Below are positions 48,903 through 63,098 of a stretch of DNA of 64,000 nt, piece by piece. Location: positions 605,573-669,572 of the forward strand of contig NW_006766886.1 of NCBI RefSeq assembly GCF_000275845.1, written 5' to 3'. This stretch comes from Dichomitus squalens LYAD-421 SS1 (taxonomy: Eukaryota > Basidiomycota > Agaricomycetes > Polyporales > Polyporaceae). Positions within the stretch are counted from its first letter, which is position 1. Every line of letters starts with the position of its first letter. The notes under the pieces are model-generated. The model had not been told where the DNA came from, ran no database searches, and saw only the letters and a program-made list of their open reading frames with translations. The position numbers and the translations under genes were made by a program.

Positions 48903-49357
48903 GCATTGGGCAACTACGAGCCATGCCACTGACCTCGGACAAATACTCCATGTGAACGCGCTTGTCCGACTGATCTGACCGTGAGTCGTCTGACCTCCGG
49001 ATGGTTTGACGGATTAAGCGGCTGGTGTGTTGAGTCGGATAGATACTGCGCAGATTGTACTGTCCACTCGATACTGAGGGTCTGCAGCAAGTTGTGCTGT
49101 GGTCCGTTACGTACTCAGAACTCGTGTGGCGGTCGTGGGCGACTTGACGGGGCACTTGGCCACCGCCACGCGACTTGAACCACTCGTCATCCAATCCGAG
49201 GCGTGAGAGACTTTCCCTAATCTGGATGAAGTAGATCCTCATGGGCGCCTCTACTCTCCAGTAGCTCACCCCGCAACACTCCTCTGCTCCCCTCGTTCTG
49301 ACGACTCAGACCTTCTTCCTTCTACTGTATGCTCGGTTCTCTAACTGCAGCTTCTGC
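48903..49357. promoter_or_regulatory. 455-bp bidirectional promoter region
   Basis: It lies between two divergent start codons, with no open frame of substance. The right half is pyrimidine-rich ('CTCCCCTCG', 'CCTTCTTCCTTCT') just before the FHA/G-patch start, as is common at fungal transcription starts. Confidence 0.5.
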
Positions 49358-50614
49358 ATGCTAGAGGAAGGGGAGATTGATACACTCCCAGACTCGCGGT
49401 CCAACTCCGACATCCTTAGTCCCGTGGACCTGCGCAATGAATCGTCCCTAGACATCACAGGGGCTACCTACTCCCCTTCTATCGAGTGGCCGGGGGACAC
49501 AGATCCCACCCCAGTAACCCCACCTTTTGCTGACGTCTATGCGTACGAGCCTGCTGGGGACCCCCGTGCATCTTCGACGTCTCTGCGTCTCGTCGTTCAG
49601 CACAGTGCTATTCTCCGTAAAAATCAAAGGCTCGCTCTCCTTGACGGTTTCACGGAGATCCAAATCGGTCGAGACATTGCGCCTGCTGGCTCAGACACTC
49701 CCAGGATCCGTCTGAAGGAAATGGAAGTCTCCAAGGTGCATGCGACAATTTATTGGGACCAGGATCGTACGCATTGGTCTGTCGTCGATATGGGCTCGAA
49801 ACATGGCACCTTCATTCAGTCTTCAGCCGTACCTCCGCCTGGCGGTCCCGCAGCTCAGGGTTCCGATGGGAAGGGCTTCCGGTTGTCCGCTCCGAGGGTG
49901 GCCAGCATGCCGCGGGCGCTGCGCCATTTCGATCGTCTGACAATCGGCGGCACGACGTTTATCATCCACATTCATGAGGACCGAACGCCATGCACCGCAT
50001 GTTCACCCCAGGGCGATGAGGAAATCCCTCTCTTTTTGCATCGCGCCGTGGATAGCTCCGCCGGGGCTAGCAAGAAACGGGATTTCGAGGAGTTTGCCGC
50101 TAATAACACGGAGTCGACGTCCGCGCGGGATCGTGACCCAAAGAAGGCCTTGACCATGCTCAAGCGCACTTTGCTGTCGTCTTCCAAGAATTTGGCACCC
50201 ACACCGTCAGGTTCGCGCGGTCAGTATGTCGACAGGAGCGCCCGTCGTCGGGCTCTGCATCCTGACCGTTCCCCGGCGACGACACCGAGCGCTGATCGTT
50301 CGCCACTCCCTTCTCCCTCCGTCTCAGCTCCGGCCACTCCTCCGTCTCCCGCTGCGCCTTTGTCTGCGACGAACATCGGTCACCGGCTGCTCTTGAAGCA
50401 GGGGTGGCAACCCGGAACCGCGCTGGGGGAAGCATCGAGTGACAATGCGGGTCTCGTGGTCCCTTTGGACACGCCGACCACGGTGGGCCGAGCAGGACTC
50501 GGTGCTTCGGCCCGGCTTGCGAGTGCGTCATCTGCGCTTCAGGAAGGGGACTGGAAAGATGCAGGCAAAAGGCGTCGGTGGGCGGAGACGCGAGAGAGTC
50601 TTGATGGCGTCTAG
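49358..50614 (+). CDS. FHA and G-patch domain protein (AGGF1-like)
   Basis: A single exon encodes 418 residues. Residues about 75-210 form a forkhead-associated domain with the conserved pieces 'IQIGRD', 'VSKVHATIYWD', 'VVDMGSKHGTFI' and a later 'DRLTIGGTTF'. FHA domains bind phosphothreonine. A Ser/Pro-rich linker follows. Residues about 345-385 form a G-patch: 'IGHRLLLKQGWQPGTALGE' then 'LVVPLDTPTTVGRAGLG'. G-patch domains activate DEAH helicases or bind RNA. The pairing is that of animal AGGF1 and its fungal relatives, presumably nuclear and RNA-linked. The start is the first ATG of the frame, 'MLEEGEIDTLPD', an acidic opening common in this family. A second small frame overlaps its 3' end. 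Confidence 0.88.
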   Translation: MLEEGEIDTLPDSRSNSDILSPVDLRNESSLDITGATYSPSIEWPGDTDPTPVTPPFADVYAYEPAGDPRASSTSLRLVVQHSAILRKNQRLALLDGFTEIQIGRDIAPAGSDTPRIRLKEMEVSKVHATIYWDQDRTHWSVVDMGSKHGTFIQSSAVPPPGGPAAQGSDGKGFRLSAPRVASMPRALRHFDRLTIGGTTFIIHIHEDRTPCTACSPQGDEEIPLFLHRAVDSSAGASKKRDFEEFAANNTESTSARDRDPKKALTMLKRTLLSSSKNLAPTPSGSRGQYVDRSARRRALHPDRSPATTPSADRSPLPSPSVSAPATPPSPAAPLSATNIGHRLLLKQGWQPGTALGEASSDNAGLVVPLDTPTTVGRAGLGASARLASASSALQEGDWKDAGKRRRWAETRESLDGV

Positions 50615-51092
50615 TGACGACGAATACTCATGTGGAGTGCCCCCCCACTATGGTCGTGTGCGAGCTGCTTGTCTCTACCGAGTGAGTGCCCCCCTGTCCC
50701 CTGCACCACCAGAACGCAGCATAAGTATGTACTCACAATGCGGAGTTCAGGAACGGAACGATCAGGAACAAGACAACCTGATAACTCCGCCACCATCCAC
50801 TGCCTTCCGGGGGTTTCCTCCCGCGCCGAGCCAAACATTGCTTCCGTCTCGCTTTGGAGATTGGCGGCGTCAAGAACTGCTCAAGACTTGGTATGAGCTG
50901 CGCCAGCGGTCTTACCGCCCCATCATCCCGCGAACCGCGGTGACCCCGGCAGCCGCGAGCCGAGCGTTGTGTGGGAGCCTCGTTCCATTCCAAATGAATA
51001 CCCCCGCCAAGGTTGTCCGAGGAATTGACCAACGCGTCGCCTTAAGTCCGCTTCGTCGCTCGCCGTGTTCGGAGCTACGTTGTGTAACGTAA
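50604..51092 (+). CDS. possible overlapping hypothetical ORF
   Basis: An ATG at 50604, inside the last codons of the preceding gene, opens 'MASSDDEYSCGVPPHYGRVR' and the frame stays open to 51092 (about 162 codons). The middle reads protein-like ('FGDWRRQELLKTWYELRQRS'). A GTGAGT...ACGCAG pair near 50680-50720 suggests that an intron is possible. No family is recognised. It may be a real small gene, an alternative 3' exon, or chance. Confidence 0.3.
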   Translation: MASSDDEYSCGVPPHYGRVRAACLYRVSAPLSPAPPERSISMYSQCGVQERNDQEQDNLITPPPSTAFRGFPPAPSQTLLPSRFGDWRRQELLKTWYELRQRSYRPIIPRTAVTPAAASRALCGSLVPFQMNTPAKVVRGIDQRVALSPLRRSPCSELRCVT

Positions 51093-51608
51093 ATGAGCAA
51101 TGGTTCGCGGGTCATCTCCCTCGGCGGACGTCGTTTCTGGTGGAAGGACTGAGGCGGGGTTGTTTATTGTGAAGACGTAACTATAGACGTATTGGGCAAA
51201 TACAAAGGCGTTCTATTTACGATAGCGACGTGATTGGACATCAAAGAATGATGGCGCACGCGTCGAAGGTCGCGAAGGAGGAATGACAGGCGCCTGGAGT
51301 GCTTGGGCGGGCGCTGGAACGCGTTATTTGGCCTACTTTGGTGGTCACGTGGAGACGCGAGAGCGGGCGAGGTTGAAATCGCGAAACGAACCCGGTCTTG
51401 TCGTTGCCTTGAACCAGGCTGACACTTCCTGTCCTCCGACAGCCTCCTCCTCTCTCCACCACACACAGCGCGTCGGGGCCATTTCTTGCGACCCTTTCTC
51501 CCTTCGTTTCGACGTTCTATCGCCCCGACCCACCCCTCGCTGTCACCCGACTCTTCCCAACACTTTGCAACTACTCCTCCAACGTAGATACAACTTGTTC
51601 ACCACGAG

Positions 51609-53934
51609 ATGGCCACCAACATTCGTGTATGTGCTCCCCCTGATCGCTCTTCTGTGTTCTCGTCCGTTCTGACCCCAGCCACGTCAACACCAGCTTCCGA
51701 TGCGAAACCGTACAGGTTCCACACGTCCCAGAAACGCTGATGAAAATGCTATGAGCAGACACGTCCGACAGGCGTCCGGCATTGCGCTCGCAGGAGCGTC
51801 CAAAGTACCCGTAGGCCACACCGTCAAGAATGGCGTCCAACGCCCGGTCCTCACAGAGGTGACGACCACCGCCGTTAACCGCACCGGCAAGGTTCGTTTC
51901 TTCAGCTCCTTCGTTTCCTGCTCCCCCCTTGGACTCCTGAGCCACGGCTGGGTCTCTTGTCTGCTTGCTATGGATTCGAAGTGACGTATGGTGGTTGCGA
52001 CGGTCATCGTCGGCCTCTGCTGTCCACCTACGCAATCGACCACCTACATGTGGCTACGCGCCGGGCGTCAGTCGCGTCGGCGCGTTTGAGACGCTTCAGC
52101 GCGTGATCGTGATGTTTGCCACTTTCGTCACTCCTCGTCATTGGGACACATCCGTTTGTTTATCCGCACACAACCAATGGCCGATCGAGCGTCGATAGCT
52201 TCACGTCGATCTTCTTGATCAGACCTCTGTGGATTTGATGTTTTGACACGATCAATCTTCTTGCGTCACGCCTGCGCGTCTATGGTGGTAGAATGCTCAT
52301 CGCACTGCGAAGAACCAGCTTGTTCTGTCTACGGCTGGACGATCTACACGAATTGAATATGACTGCTCACCGTGTTTCTTGGATCGGTTAGGATGGTAAT
52401 GGCAAGCATACCGGAAAGGAGAAAGAGACCGTCGAGACTGGTCTCAAACGGAGTCGTTCTTCCTCTCTCGCTGCTGCGACGGGTCCTCAGCGAGTGCCCC
52501 TCGGCCCCGGCAAGCTAGCGGCTGCCTCCCAGGTTCAAGCACGCGTCCCCTCCGCACGAGTGTACCGGCCCCAAGTACCCCTTCCCTCATCACGTCGCAT
52601 CCCCGTTCCTCAGGACCCTCCAGTGCAAGCCGCTATCCCCCATGTTGTCGTCAGCCATGATGACGAGATGGAAATCGAGGTGCACGCCGTCGCAAGTGTC
52701 GTCGACCAGTACGCTGCCGACGAAGCTGATCTTACCGAGTTGAGCGATCGCGAAGAGGAGGACCTGCACCAAGAAGAGGACGAGGCTGTGCAAATCGAAG
52801 ATGAGCAGCCCGCTGCGAAGCGACAGAGGATCTGGCCCGAGGTTTCGACGGTGCGGGCTCACCGCTACAGGCAGGAGCTGGAGGAGATCAAAGAGCATTT
52901 CCACGATGAGGTGGATGAGTTTGACACGACAATGGTCTCTGAGTATGCGGAGGACATCTTTGAATACATGCAAGAGCTTGAGGTTCGTGTCGCCTTCGTC
53001 AACGCCATCATACGTGAGTGCTAACCTCTGCATCAGGAGGACGTGATGCCTGGTCCGGACTACATGAATGGTCAGACGGAACTCAACTGGCAAATGCGAC
53101 AAACCTTGGTGGACTGGCTGCTTCAGGTGCATCTGCGCTATCACTTGCTCCCCGAGACTCTCTGGATCGCCGTCAACATCGTCGACCGTTTCTTGACAAA
53201 ACGTATCGTCTCCATGCTGAAGCTCCAGCTCGTTGGCGTCACTGCTATGTTCATCGCGGCGAAATACGAGGAGATTCTTGCGCCGTCAGTAGACGAGTTC
53301 GTCTTCATGACCGAGGGCGGTTACAGCAAGGAGGAGATCCTAAAGGGCGAGCGTATCATGCTCCAAACGCTTGACTTCAAGGTCAGCCAATACTGCTCGC
53401 CCTACAGCTGGATGCGCAAAATCAGCAAAGCGGACGACTACGACCTCCAGACGCGCACATTAAGCAAGTTCCTCACCGAAGTGACGCTCTTGGATCACCG
53501 TTTCCTGCGGGTGAAGCCTAGTCTTGTCGCGGCGATTGGCATGTACACAGCGAGGAGGATGTTGGGGGGAGACTGGGTGAGTATCTCTTTGCTCTTATGC
53601 CACGATTTAACTACTGCGCACAATGCGGTGTCCACGTTCCCCACACGCTTTTGTCTACCGTTTTCGTTCGACTTCGATCCCAACACGTGACCTGATCTCT
53701 GACACCTTCCTTTCACAGAACGAGGCGTTCGTGTATTACTCCAGCTTCACCGAAGAGCACCTGCTGCCTGGCCACAAGCTCCTCATCGAGAAGCTGACGG
53801 AAGATGGCTTCTGCGACCAGCACGTTTGCAAGAAGTACGCGACGAAGAAGTTCCTCAAGGCGTCGTTGTACGCGGTCGAGTGGGCGCAACTGCACCTAAA
53901 TGAGACCCTCGGTGAAGCGATGAGCGTCGAGTAA
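51609..53934 (+). CDS. G2/mitotic B-type cyclin
   Basis: The first exon is tiny ('MATNI'). A second exon carries 'RPVLTEVTT', a good destruction-box match (RxxL), after which a long intron of about 500 nt precedes a third exon. The cyclin core starts around residue 200: 'EYAEDIFEYMQELE', 'MRQTLVDWLLQVHLRYHLLPETLW', 'IVDRFLTKR', 'LQLVGVTAMFIAAKYEEI', then the C-terminal fold with 'FLKASLYAVEWAQLHLN'. The 'LVDWLLQVH' and 'AAKYEE' motifs mark a B-type cyclin that binds Cdc2/Cdk1 for entry into mitosis. A basic patch 'PAAKRQR' may be nuclear targeting. The Asp/Glu-rich segment before the core ('LTELSDREEEDLHQEEDE') is typical linker. Stop at 53934. The 5' splice of exon 1 is inferred from frame only. 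Confidence 0.92.
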
Positions 53935-55633
53935 TTGGCTCGCGTTCTTGCTCGCCGCAGTGGCCTCGTATATGCAGTGTGTATGCCCATGTTGTATGCC
54001 CTCGCCGTCTGTCGTCCGTCCTGTGCCATCAGTAACCCCGCCCGCCCGTGGTCGTAATCGCCTTCCCAACCCATATGTCTACCGCTTCCCCCCGCACGCT
54101 ACGCCGCCGTCGTGATCTAGCTCGATTTCTGGACCCATCTCCCATTTTTCATTTCCATCACATTTCCAGCTCGTCTGCATCTCATCATCACCCCCACAAG
54201 TGTTTGATTATTATCATCTATCATCGTCCCCTGCCTACACGTCCTGTCCGTCCACTTGGCATGTCATCGTTATGTTTGTCATCAAGCTGCTCTCTTTCCG
54301 CTCCCGCTTTCGGTTCGATCGCCTACAGCCCCCAGCCGTAACGCCTCAGCCATGATGGACACGCGCCTTACGCTTATGCCCGGTGCCTTGTCGTGCGGCC
54401 ATGCGTCTCATCTCTTTCGTGTCTCGTCTCAGTCCCATCCCTCGTTCCCTCACGAACCCACATGCACTCCACGACTCGTCGTACGCTTTTTGTGTATACG
54501 GACGTGCTGGAGAGTCACAAGCACTCGTCTCGTCGCGCCGCACACCCTCGTTTGTCTTCGACCACGTATGCATGATACGTATACGTACGGTTATGACTCG
54601 CTTTGTCCACTATGCCTTTCGCACAGCCAGCTTCGTCGGTCACCACCACTGCATTCGTCCATTTGTAACATAAGTTATGTTCACATCACCGCTCCCGATC
54701 GCCTTCGTTACTCGCTCTTGCTTTCGTCTTGCATGCTCGTCATGGACTGCGCCTCTCGCTCTTTTACATCCTTTCGCGCGGTCCGTCGAGAATAGGGTCT
54801 TCGCACTCGCTGCATCCTTGTGTTATTACTATCCATATTGTCCCGTCCATCGAAATCTCTCTTCCAAATTTCACAATGTTCTCGGACCCTCAATTTGTTT
54901 GACGATCAGCTACTGCTTCTATTTCCACAGTAACTCGCATTTTTCCTTACAGTACGTTCTACAGACGTACTCGCCCGCTCGCGAGGCTGCGTAACACAAG
55001 CGCGCTCCCAGCGAACGGGTTTAAGCCCCTCAGCGTCATCTTTTTTGGCACAGCATCGTCCCTTTCTTTTCAGCTCATCGAAGGCTTTTGGTGGTCTCAG
55101 TCACAGCTAGCTCCCTCCGGAGTGGGTATACGTACAGTACAAGCAGCTTGTTCCAGCATATCTGCGCTGGGCGCCCTAGTGCTTACGACTCGGTGTTATT
55201 TATCAAAAGTATCTCACTGGCCTCATACATCCAGCCGTGCCCCGGCGTATGCGTGTTCCGTGTGTGCGAGATCCCGTCGATCGCGACCAGCACGAAATCG
55301 CTCGACCGCCGTTGGCTGCCTCGAGGAGGGCCGGGGTACGGGGGAAGATCGGCGCTGCGCTTACAATGGGCGTCTACTCAATCTGGGGAAATGATAGGCG
55401 CCAGTAGATTTCACATGGCGGTGAGGCACTGGCGTTCAGCGGCCTGTGGCTCGGGGAGCTGCTGCCGGGCCCCCGCCCCCAGATCAAGCATTCTTTCTGC
55501 CGGAACCCATCTGTCCCCCGACCGCTCGTGATTGTTGCGGGTGCAGTTCCCCCATATATTTGCGTACCCCGCTTTTTTCTTGACGACCACTCTCTGTTCC
55601 CCGCACTCAGTACGTGACGAATCCTGAGCAGCT
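53935..55633. other. 1.7-kb intergenic stretch between cyclin and b5-dehydrogenase genes
   Basis: Strongly pyrimidine-rich on the + strand between about 54070 and 54960. Frames such as 54256-54795 (+) follow this bias and show no family, so I regard them as chance. The final part is the promoter of the cytochrome b5-acyl-CoA dehydrogenase gene. Confidence 0.45.
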
Positions 55634-57730
55634 ATGGCATCTAAGGAGTTGAAGAAGTTCACGCGTGAGGAGGTCGAGAAGGTATGTAGTCCTATCCTGA
55701 CCTCTATGCGAGAGTGCGGGACTCACTGGTGATGTGTTGACAGCACAACACGGAGGACAGCCTGGTGAGTCTCATTCCGACGTTCTCCTCGTTCGCCATG
55801 CTCAAGACGACAACAGTGGATCATCATTGACGGACGTGTGTTCGACGTGACCCGCTTCCAGAAGCTCCACCCGGGAGGGCCGACTGTGTTCTTCGACGAG
55901 GGCATCCGTACGTATATACCTCTCAGGCTTTGATGCGCAACACAGGCTTATATCTGTCATGCTTCCTCTCTTTTCTGCCGCATATAGCCGGCGGGGATGC
56001 GACCGAGGCCTTCTTCGGTCTGCACCGCTATGACGTCCTCGAGAAGCCCCAGTACCAGCGGCTGCAAATTGGCGTGATTGAGGGCGAGGAGCCGGTGGTA
56101 CAGAGCAGTCGCATACCCGGCAAGGTCAGCAAGGTGCCGTACGGCGAGCCGTCGTGGCTCTCGGATGGCTACCACAATCCCTACTACAAGGAGGTTCGTC
56201 GTCCGTCTTCACGGTGGGAGCCTACCATCTGATGCACAACACTACAGAGCCACAGGAAGCTGCAGAAAGCAGTCCGCCAGTTTGTGGATGAATATATATA
56301 TCCCGACGCTCAGGAGCGCGAGCTGGATGGCAAACGCCCCTCGCAGAGCGTGCTCGATAAGATGGCGTATGTAATTCAGTCCGTGGTCTCCCAGGCTGCT
56401 CACAGCTCACTCATATTATAGTGAGCATGAGTTGCATGCTATGCGTTTGGGTCCTGGCAAGCACTTGCAGGGTCGTACGCTCTTCGGCGGTATTGTCAAG
56501 CCCGAAGAGGTAAGTTAATCTTTGCTTAGGGTATCGCGGCCTTGGCTAATAAGACAAATGACAGTTCGACTACTTCCATGAGCTCGTCATCACTCAAGAG
56601 CTCGCTCGTTGCGGCGCTCGCGGATACGGCGACGGTCTCTTGGGAGGATGCGTGATTGGCCTGCCACCCGTGCTGAACTTCGGTTCGCCTGAGCTGAAGG
56701 CTCGTATCGTGCCCGAGGTGCTGAGCGGGAAGAAGTTTATCTGCTTGGCGGTTTCCGAGGCGTTCGCGGGCTCCGACGTGTTTGGTCTTCAGACAACTGC
56801 GACGAAGACCGAGGACGGCAAGCACTGGATCGTCACGGGTACCAAGAAGTGGATCACAAACGGAGTGTTCGCCGACTAGTACGTGATTCCGACCATCTGA
56901 GGCGTGCTCTTAAGCTGACGTTCCGTGAAGCTTCACGGTCGGTTGCAGGACCGACGACGGCTTCACCGTGATCCTCGTCGAGCGCCAGGAGGGCGTCACG
57001 ACGAAGCCCATCAAGACCTCGTACTCGCCCACCGCCGGCACCGCGTACATCGTCTTCGACAAGGTCAAGGTGCCCGTCGAGAACACGCTCGGCCAGGAGG
57101 GCGGCGGCATCTTCGTTATGCTCTCCAACTTCAACCACGAGCGGTGGGTCATGTGTTGCGCGTCCGCGCGCAGCCAGCGGGCAATCGTCGAGGAGTGCAT
57201 GAAGTGGGTGAACCAGCGCAAGGCGTTCGGCAAGCCGCTGCACTCGCTCGCGGTCATCAGGAATAAGCTCGCGGGCATGATCCAGAGGTCGGAGTCGGTG
57301 CAGAACTGGTTGGAGAACATCACGTACCAGATGTGCAACATGGTCAGTGGTCCCGACGTTTGCTGCTGGTGAAGGTATCGTGGATGCTGACAGATGTCGC
57401 GCATATAGTCGTACAAGGAGCAGGCGCAGAAGCTCGCTGGGCCGATCGCATTCCTCAAGTCGTACAGTACGCACTCGGCACAGATCACCGCTCAGGACGC
57501 TGTCCAGATCTTCGGCGGTCGTGGTATCACCCAGAGCGGCATGGGTCGCTTCATCGAGCACGTAAGTAGCCCACCCCCAGTCATCGATAATCACGTGCTG
57601 AATGTATTGTGTGATTCAGTACCAACGCACTGTTGCCTTCGACGCGCTGCTTGGTGGGGCGGAGGATGTTCTTTCCGACCTCGGCGTCCGTCAGGCGATG
57701 CGGTCGATGCCCAAGGACACTAAGCTGTGA
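55634..57730 (+). CDS. cytochrome b5-acyl-CoA dehydrogenase fusion
   Basis: About nine exons give roughly 540 residues. Residues 1-75 are a cytochrome b5 domain: 'FTREEVEKHNTEDSLWIIIDG' (shortened), the haem-binding HPGG, and a second axial His in 'FFGLHRY' after 'GGDATEAF'. A complete acyl-CoA dehydrogenase follows, with 'HELVITQELARCGARGYGDG', the flavin-binding 'LAVSEAFAGSD', 'WIVTGTKKWITNG', 'YIVFDKVKVP', 'NQRKAFGKPL' and 'AVQIFGGRGITQSGMGRFIEH'. It would oxidise an acyl-CoA at the alpha-beta bond, and the b5 haem could pass electrons on. The usual C-terminal 'YEGT' base is not present; the Glu of 'FNHERW' may serve, as in the isovaleryl and long-chain enzymes. It ends DTKL, a weak PTS1-like tripeptide, so localisation is open. 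Confidence 0.9.
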
Positions 57731-58095
57731 TCGATACGTGGGCATTGCACACCGTGCTTGATACCTGGAATCGAGACGGTGGTTTCCTGCATATACCGGT
57801 AACGCGCATTGTATTACTAGTAGCACGTTCCTGCATCACGCCGTAGATGTGCATGTACCTATCTTTCTTTATCCCTAATGTTGTTGTTGAATTGCCGGGC
57901 TACTTTGTGGAATGGATTGTTGAGTTGTGCAGACGCCAGCAATTGCTACTTACTTACGCCGGTGGTGTGCACGGGATACGCTTACGAGTCGATCATGTCT
58001 GCGATGACGGAGCGCATCCGTGACCGCCCCGCGCGGTGAGAAATCCTGTCTGCGGCTTACTGACCTCTTGTCTGGTCTCCTCAAAACACTACTGC
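57731..58095. other. short intergenic spacer
   Basis: The 3' flank of the b5-dehydrogenase gene and the 5' flank of SELO, both on the + strand. No gene is seen. Confidence 0.5.
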
Positions 58096-60831
<2,736 letters not shown>

Positions 60832-61014
60832 ATGCGCCTACCAGTCATATTCATCATGCCCTTGTGGACCACGGCCCTGTCAGACACGATCATCTTGTCT
60901 AAACGTGCAGATAGTCCGTGCAGGTGTGATTCCGTAGCCCGTGCCCAGGCGCGAGCAGCGTACAGTACATTTACATTTCGTTCCAAACCATCGCGACGTA
61001 CATCCCATTTGCCT

Positions 61015-62763
61015 CTACGTTGCGCTGCCAAAGATTTGGTACCGCCTGCAAATACTGGGGCCAATCTCGTCGTACTGCGCCTTCGTGTGGCAAAACGAGT
61101 AGAACTCCGGCAGCGACGCCATGAGAGATCCACCGAACCATACAGCGTACCTACAAGAAATGATCAGTAAACATACCGCTATCATATAATCGGACGATCG
61201 ATATACCGTTGACGCTTGTGGGAAATGACCTCAACCTCGACACCCGACGACTATTTCGCGATGAGTCAGTCAATTGGTGCCTGAGTTCAAGAGATACACA
61301 TACCCGGAGCTGGCTGCCAGAGGCTTGTGCGTTCACTTCTAGACGACGATCAACGATTTGCTTCAGGTCACGCTTGAGACGCTGCCCGAAGTGCTGGAAC
61401 ATCGTGGAACCTCCCGACAAGACGATGTTCTATGGGAGCGTTGTATAACGTCAAAGAGAAGATCAAGGAGACCATTGCACGAAGGCTGACTTTGTAAAGT
61501 CCTCGACGGACATCAATGGGAGACTGCTGGATGACACCATCGACTATCTCAGGGAGGGGCGTAAGGAACTCGGAAGAGTTGATCTCGGGGTTGAAGAAGA
61601 TCTCGGGGGCAAGGAACCGCTCGTATCCAACGTCAATCTCATATTTCTGGTGCAGCAATTCGTCAGGTCTGAGGGAGCGCTCCGTGCCGTCCGGTTTCGA
61701 CGTACCCGTCCCGTCACGGTATGCTCGCCCTCGTACCGCGCAAAGTACTTGTACGGCTCCTGATCGTACTTCCTGAACTCCTTCACGATGTCCTGGCACA
61801 CATAGCTGTACTGCTCCTTGACCTTGCCCGCGACCTTGAGCTGGTCCTCGGGCGGGACGTTCGCCATTTCGCCGCGCTCGCGCATGAGGTTGAGCACGAA
61901 CTGGGTGATATCGCGGCCGGCGATGGGGATGTGCTTGATCGCGCTCCCGATCACATAGCCCTCGGCGCAGGGAATGACGTGGGTGACGCCATCGCCCGAG
62001 TCGATGACAGTGCCGGTGAGGGTGCGGTCGGTGACGCGGTTGGAGGACCAGGAGGCGGCCAGGGCGAGGACGGCCTGGACGGCAATGTAGAGCCCCTTGA
62101 TGTTGAAGGACTCGAAGAATATCTCGGCTGTCTGCTCGCGGTTCTCTGGCGGGTTCAGCGGGGGCTCGGTCTGCGTGCGCGTTACGACGACGTAGGGGTA
62201 GTGTCAGAAGGGACACGAGGCATCGGGACGATCTGAAGTTAGACGGCCACTGCGCGCGCAGGCTGAGTAACGCACCAGAAGGAAGTAGTGGTCCTCGGGC
62301 TCTGCACGAAGGTACTTGAAGATCGTCTGCTCCCAGTATCTCTCCATGTAGTCCCAGTTCTCAATCTGGCCATGACGGATAGGATAGTTGATGCCATAGC
62401 CGGGCGTTTGTGCGTTGGCGAGGGCCTCATCGCCAATGAAGAAGTCTAGGTCCTCGACCCCGCGCTTGGACGCGAGATGACCGGGTTTGGAGGGAACGGA
62501 AGGTCCACGAGAGGCTTGCGAAGCCGGGCCGCGAGTGGCTATCGCGGTCGGGAAGACGCTGCATTACAAGAGAAGCAGATGAGACCTAGAACTATGCTCG
62601 AGGACGTGTGAGGTTCGATGCACTCACAATGAGGGATCGGAGTTGCCGGCGAAGCTGGTAGATGGTCAGTACTAATAACAAATAGGGGTCAGCGACGCAG
62701 CACATACCCAACTTTAGAGAAACCTGTTCCATTATCGCAAATGATGGGTGCTAGGAGAGACAT
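61015..62763 (-). CDS. ARP3: actin-related protein 3 (Arp2/3 complex)
   Basis: About eight exons. It begins '[20 protein letters not shown]' and continues 'AGNSDPSF' and '[21 protein letters not shown]'. Arp3 hallmarks follow: '[20 protein letters not shown]', '[21 protein letters not shown]', '[26 protein letters not shown]', 'NLMRERGE', '[10 protein letters not shown]', '[15 protein letters not shown]' and '[18 protein letters not shown]' (each trimmed to what is diagnostic). It ends 'RYQIFGSAT'. The '[11 protein letters not shown]' and 'SGDGVTHV' stretches place it with Arp3, not actin or Arp2. With Arp2 it forms the nucleating centre of branched actin networks at endocytic patches. The start codon is the one that puts the phosphate-binding 'DNGTG' at residue 10, as in relatives. 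Confidence 0.96.
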
Positions 62764-62864
62764 GGTTGTGTGCGATGAACGTCGGACGCGACCGCGGACA
62801 GTGGGCCAAGTCCCCGAGAGTTGCAGTGTCTGGCCGTCACTCTGGCAGAGGCAGGTCCATATAT

Positions 62865-62957
62865 GGGTCGGTGGCGTAGTTGGTTATCGCATCTGTCTAA
62901 CATCACGACTCAGAATGCGTGCACAGAAGGTCCTCAGTTCGAACCTGGGCCGACTCA
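62865..62957 (+). tRNA. tRNA-Val (anticodon AAC) with a 19-nt intron
   Basis: The acceptor stem 62865-62871 pairs with 62950-62956 (one G-T pair). The D-arm 'GCGTAGTTGGTTATCGC' is typical, the anticodon stem is TCTGT/ACAGA, and the T-arm is CTCAG-TTCGAAC-CTGGG. The anticodon AAC is at 62899-62901. An intron (62903-62921) sits one base 3' of the anticodon, the standard position. A T6 run follows at 62962-62967 and is the likely polymerase III terminator. The gene lies between the Arp3 start and the ATG17 stop. Confidence 0.9.
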
Positions 62958-62961
62958 TGTC

Positions 62962-62967
62962 TTTTTT
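62962..62967 (+). terminator. RNA polymerase III T6 terminator of tRNA-Val
   Basis: Six T residues begin five bases after the discriminator base of the tRNA gene, the usual polymerase III stop signal. Confidence 0.8.
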
Positions 62968-63098
62968 CTCCTGCCGCTGCCTATACCGTCTTACATATTG
63001 TCCTCCATCTACCACCAACTTCGATGTAGCGTCAAGTGGTATAAAACGAGGGCCTCATGCCAGTATCAGATAGCTTCAGGTATATAAGTATGCTCATA

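Noticed and set aside
54256..54795. 179-codon frame downstream of the cyclin gene
   Set aside because: Its composition (Cys, His, Ser, Leu) is explained by the pyrimidine-rich strand; no domain was found.
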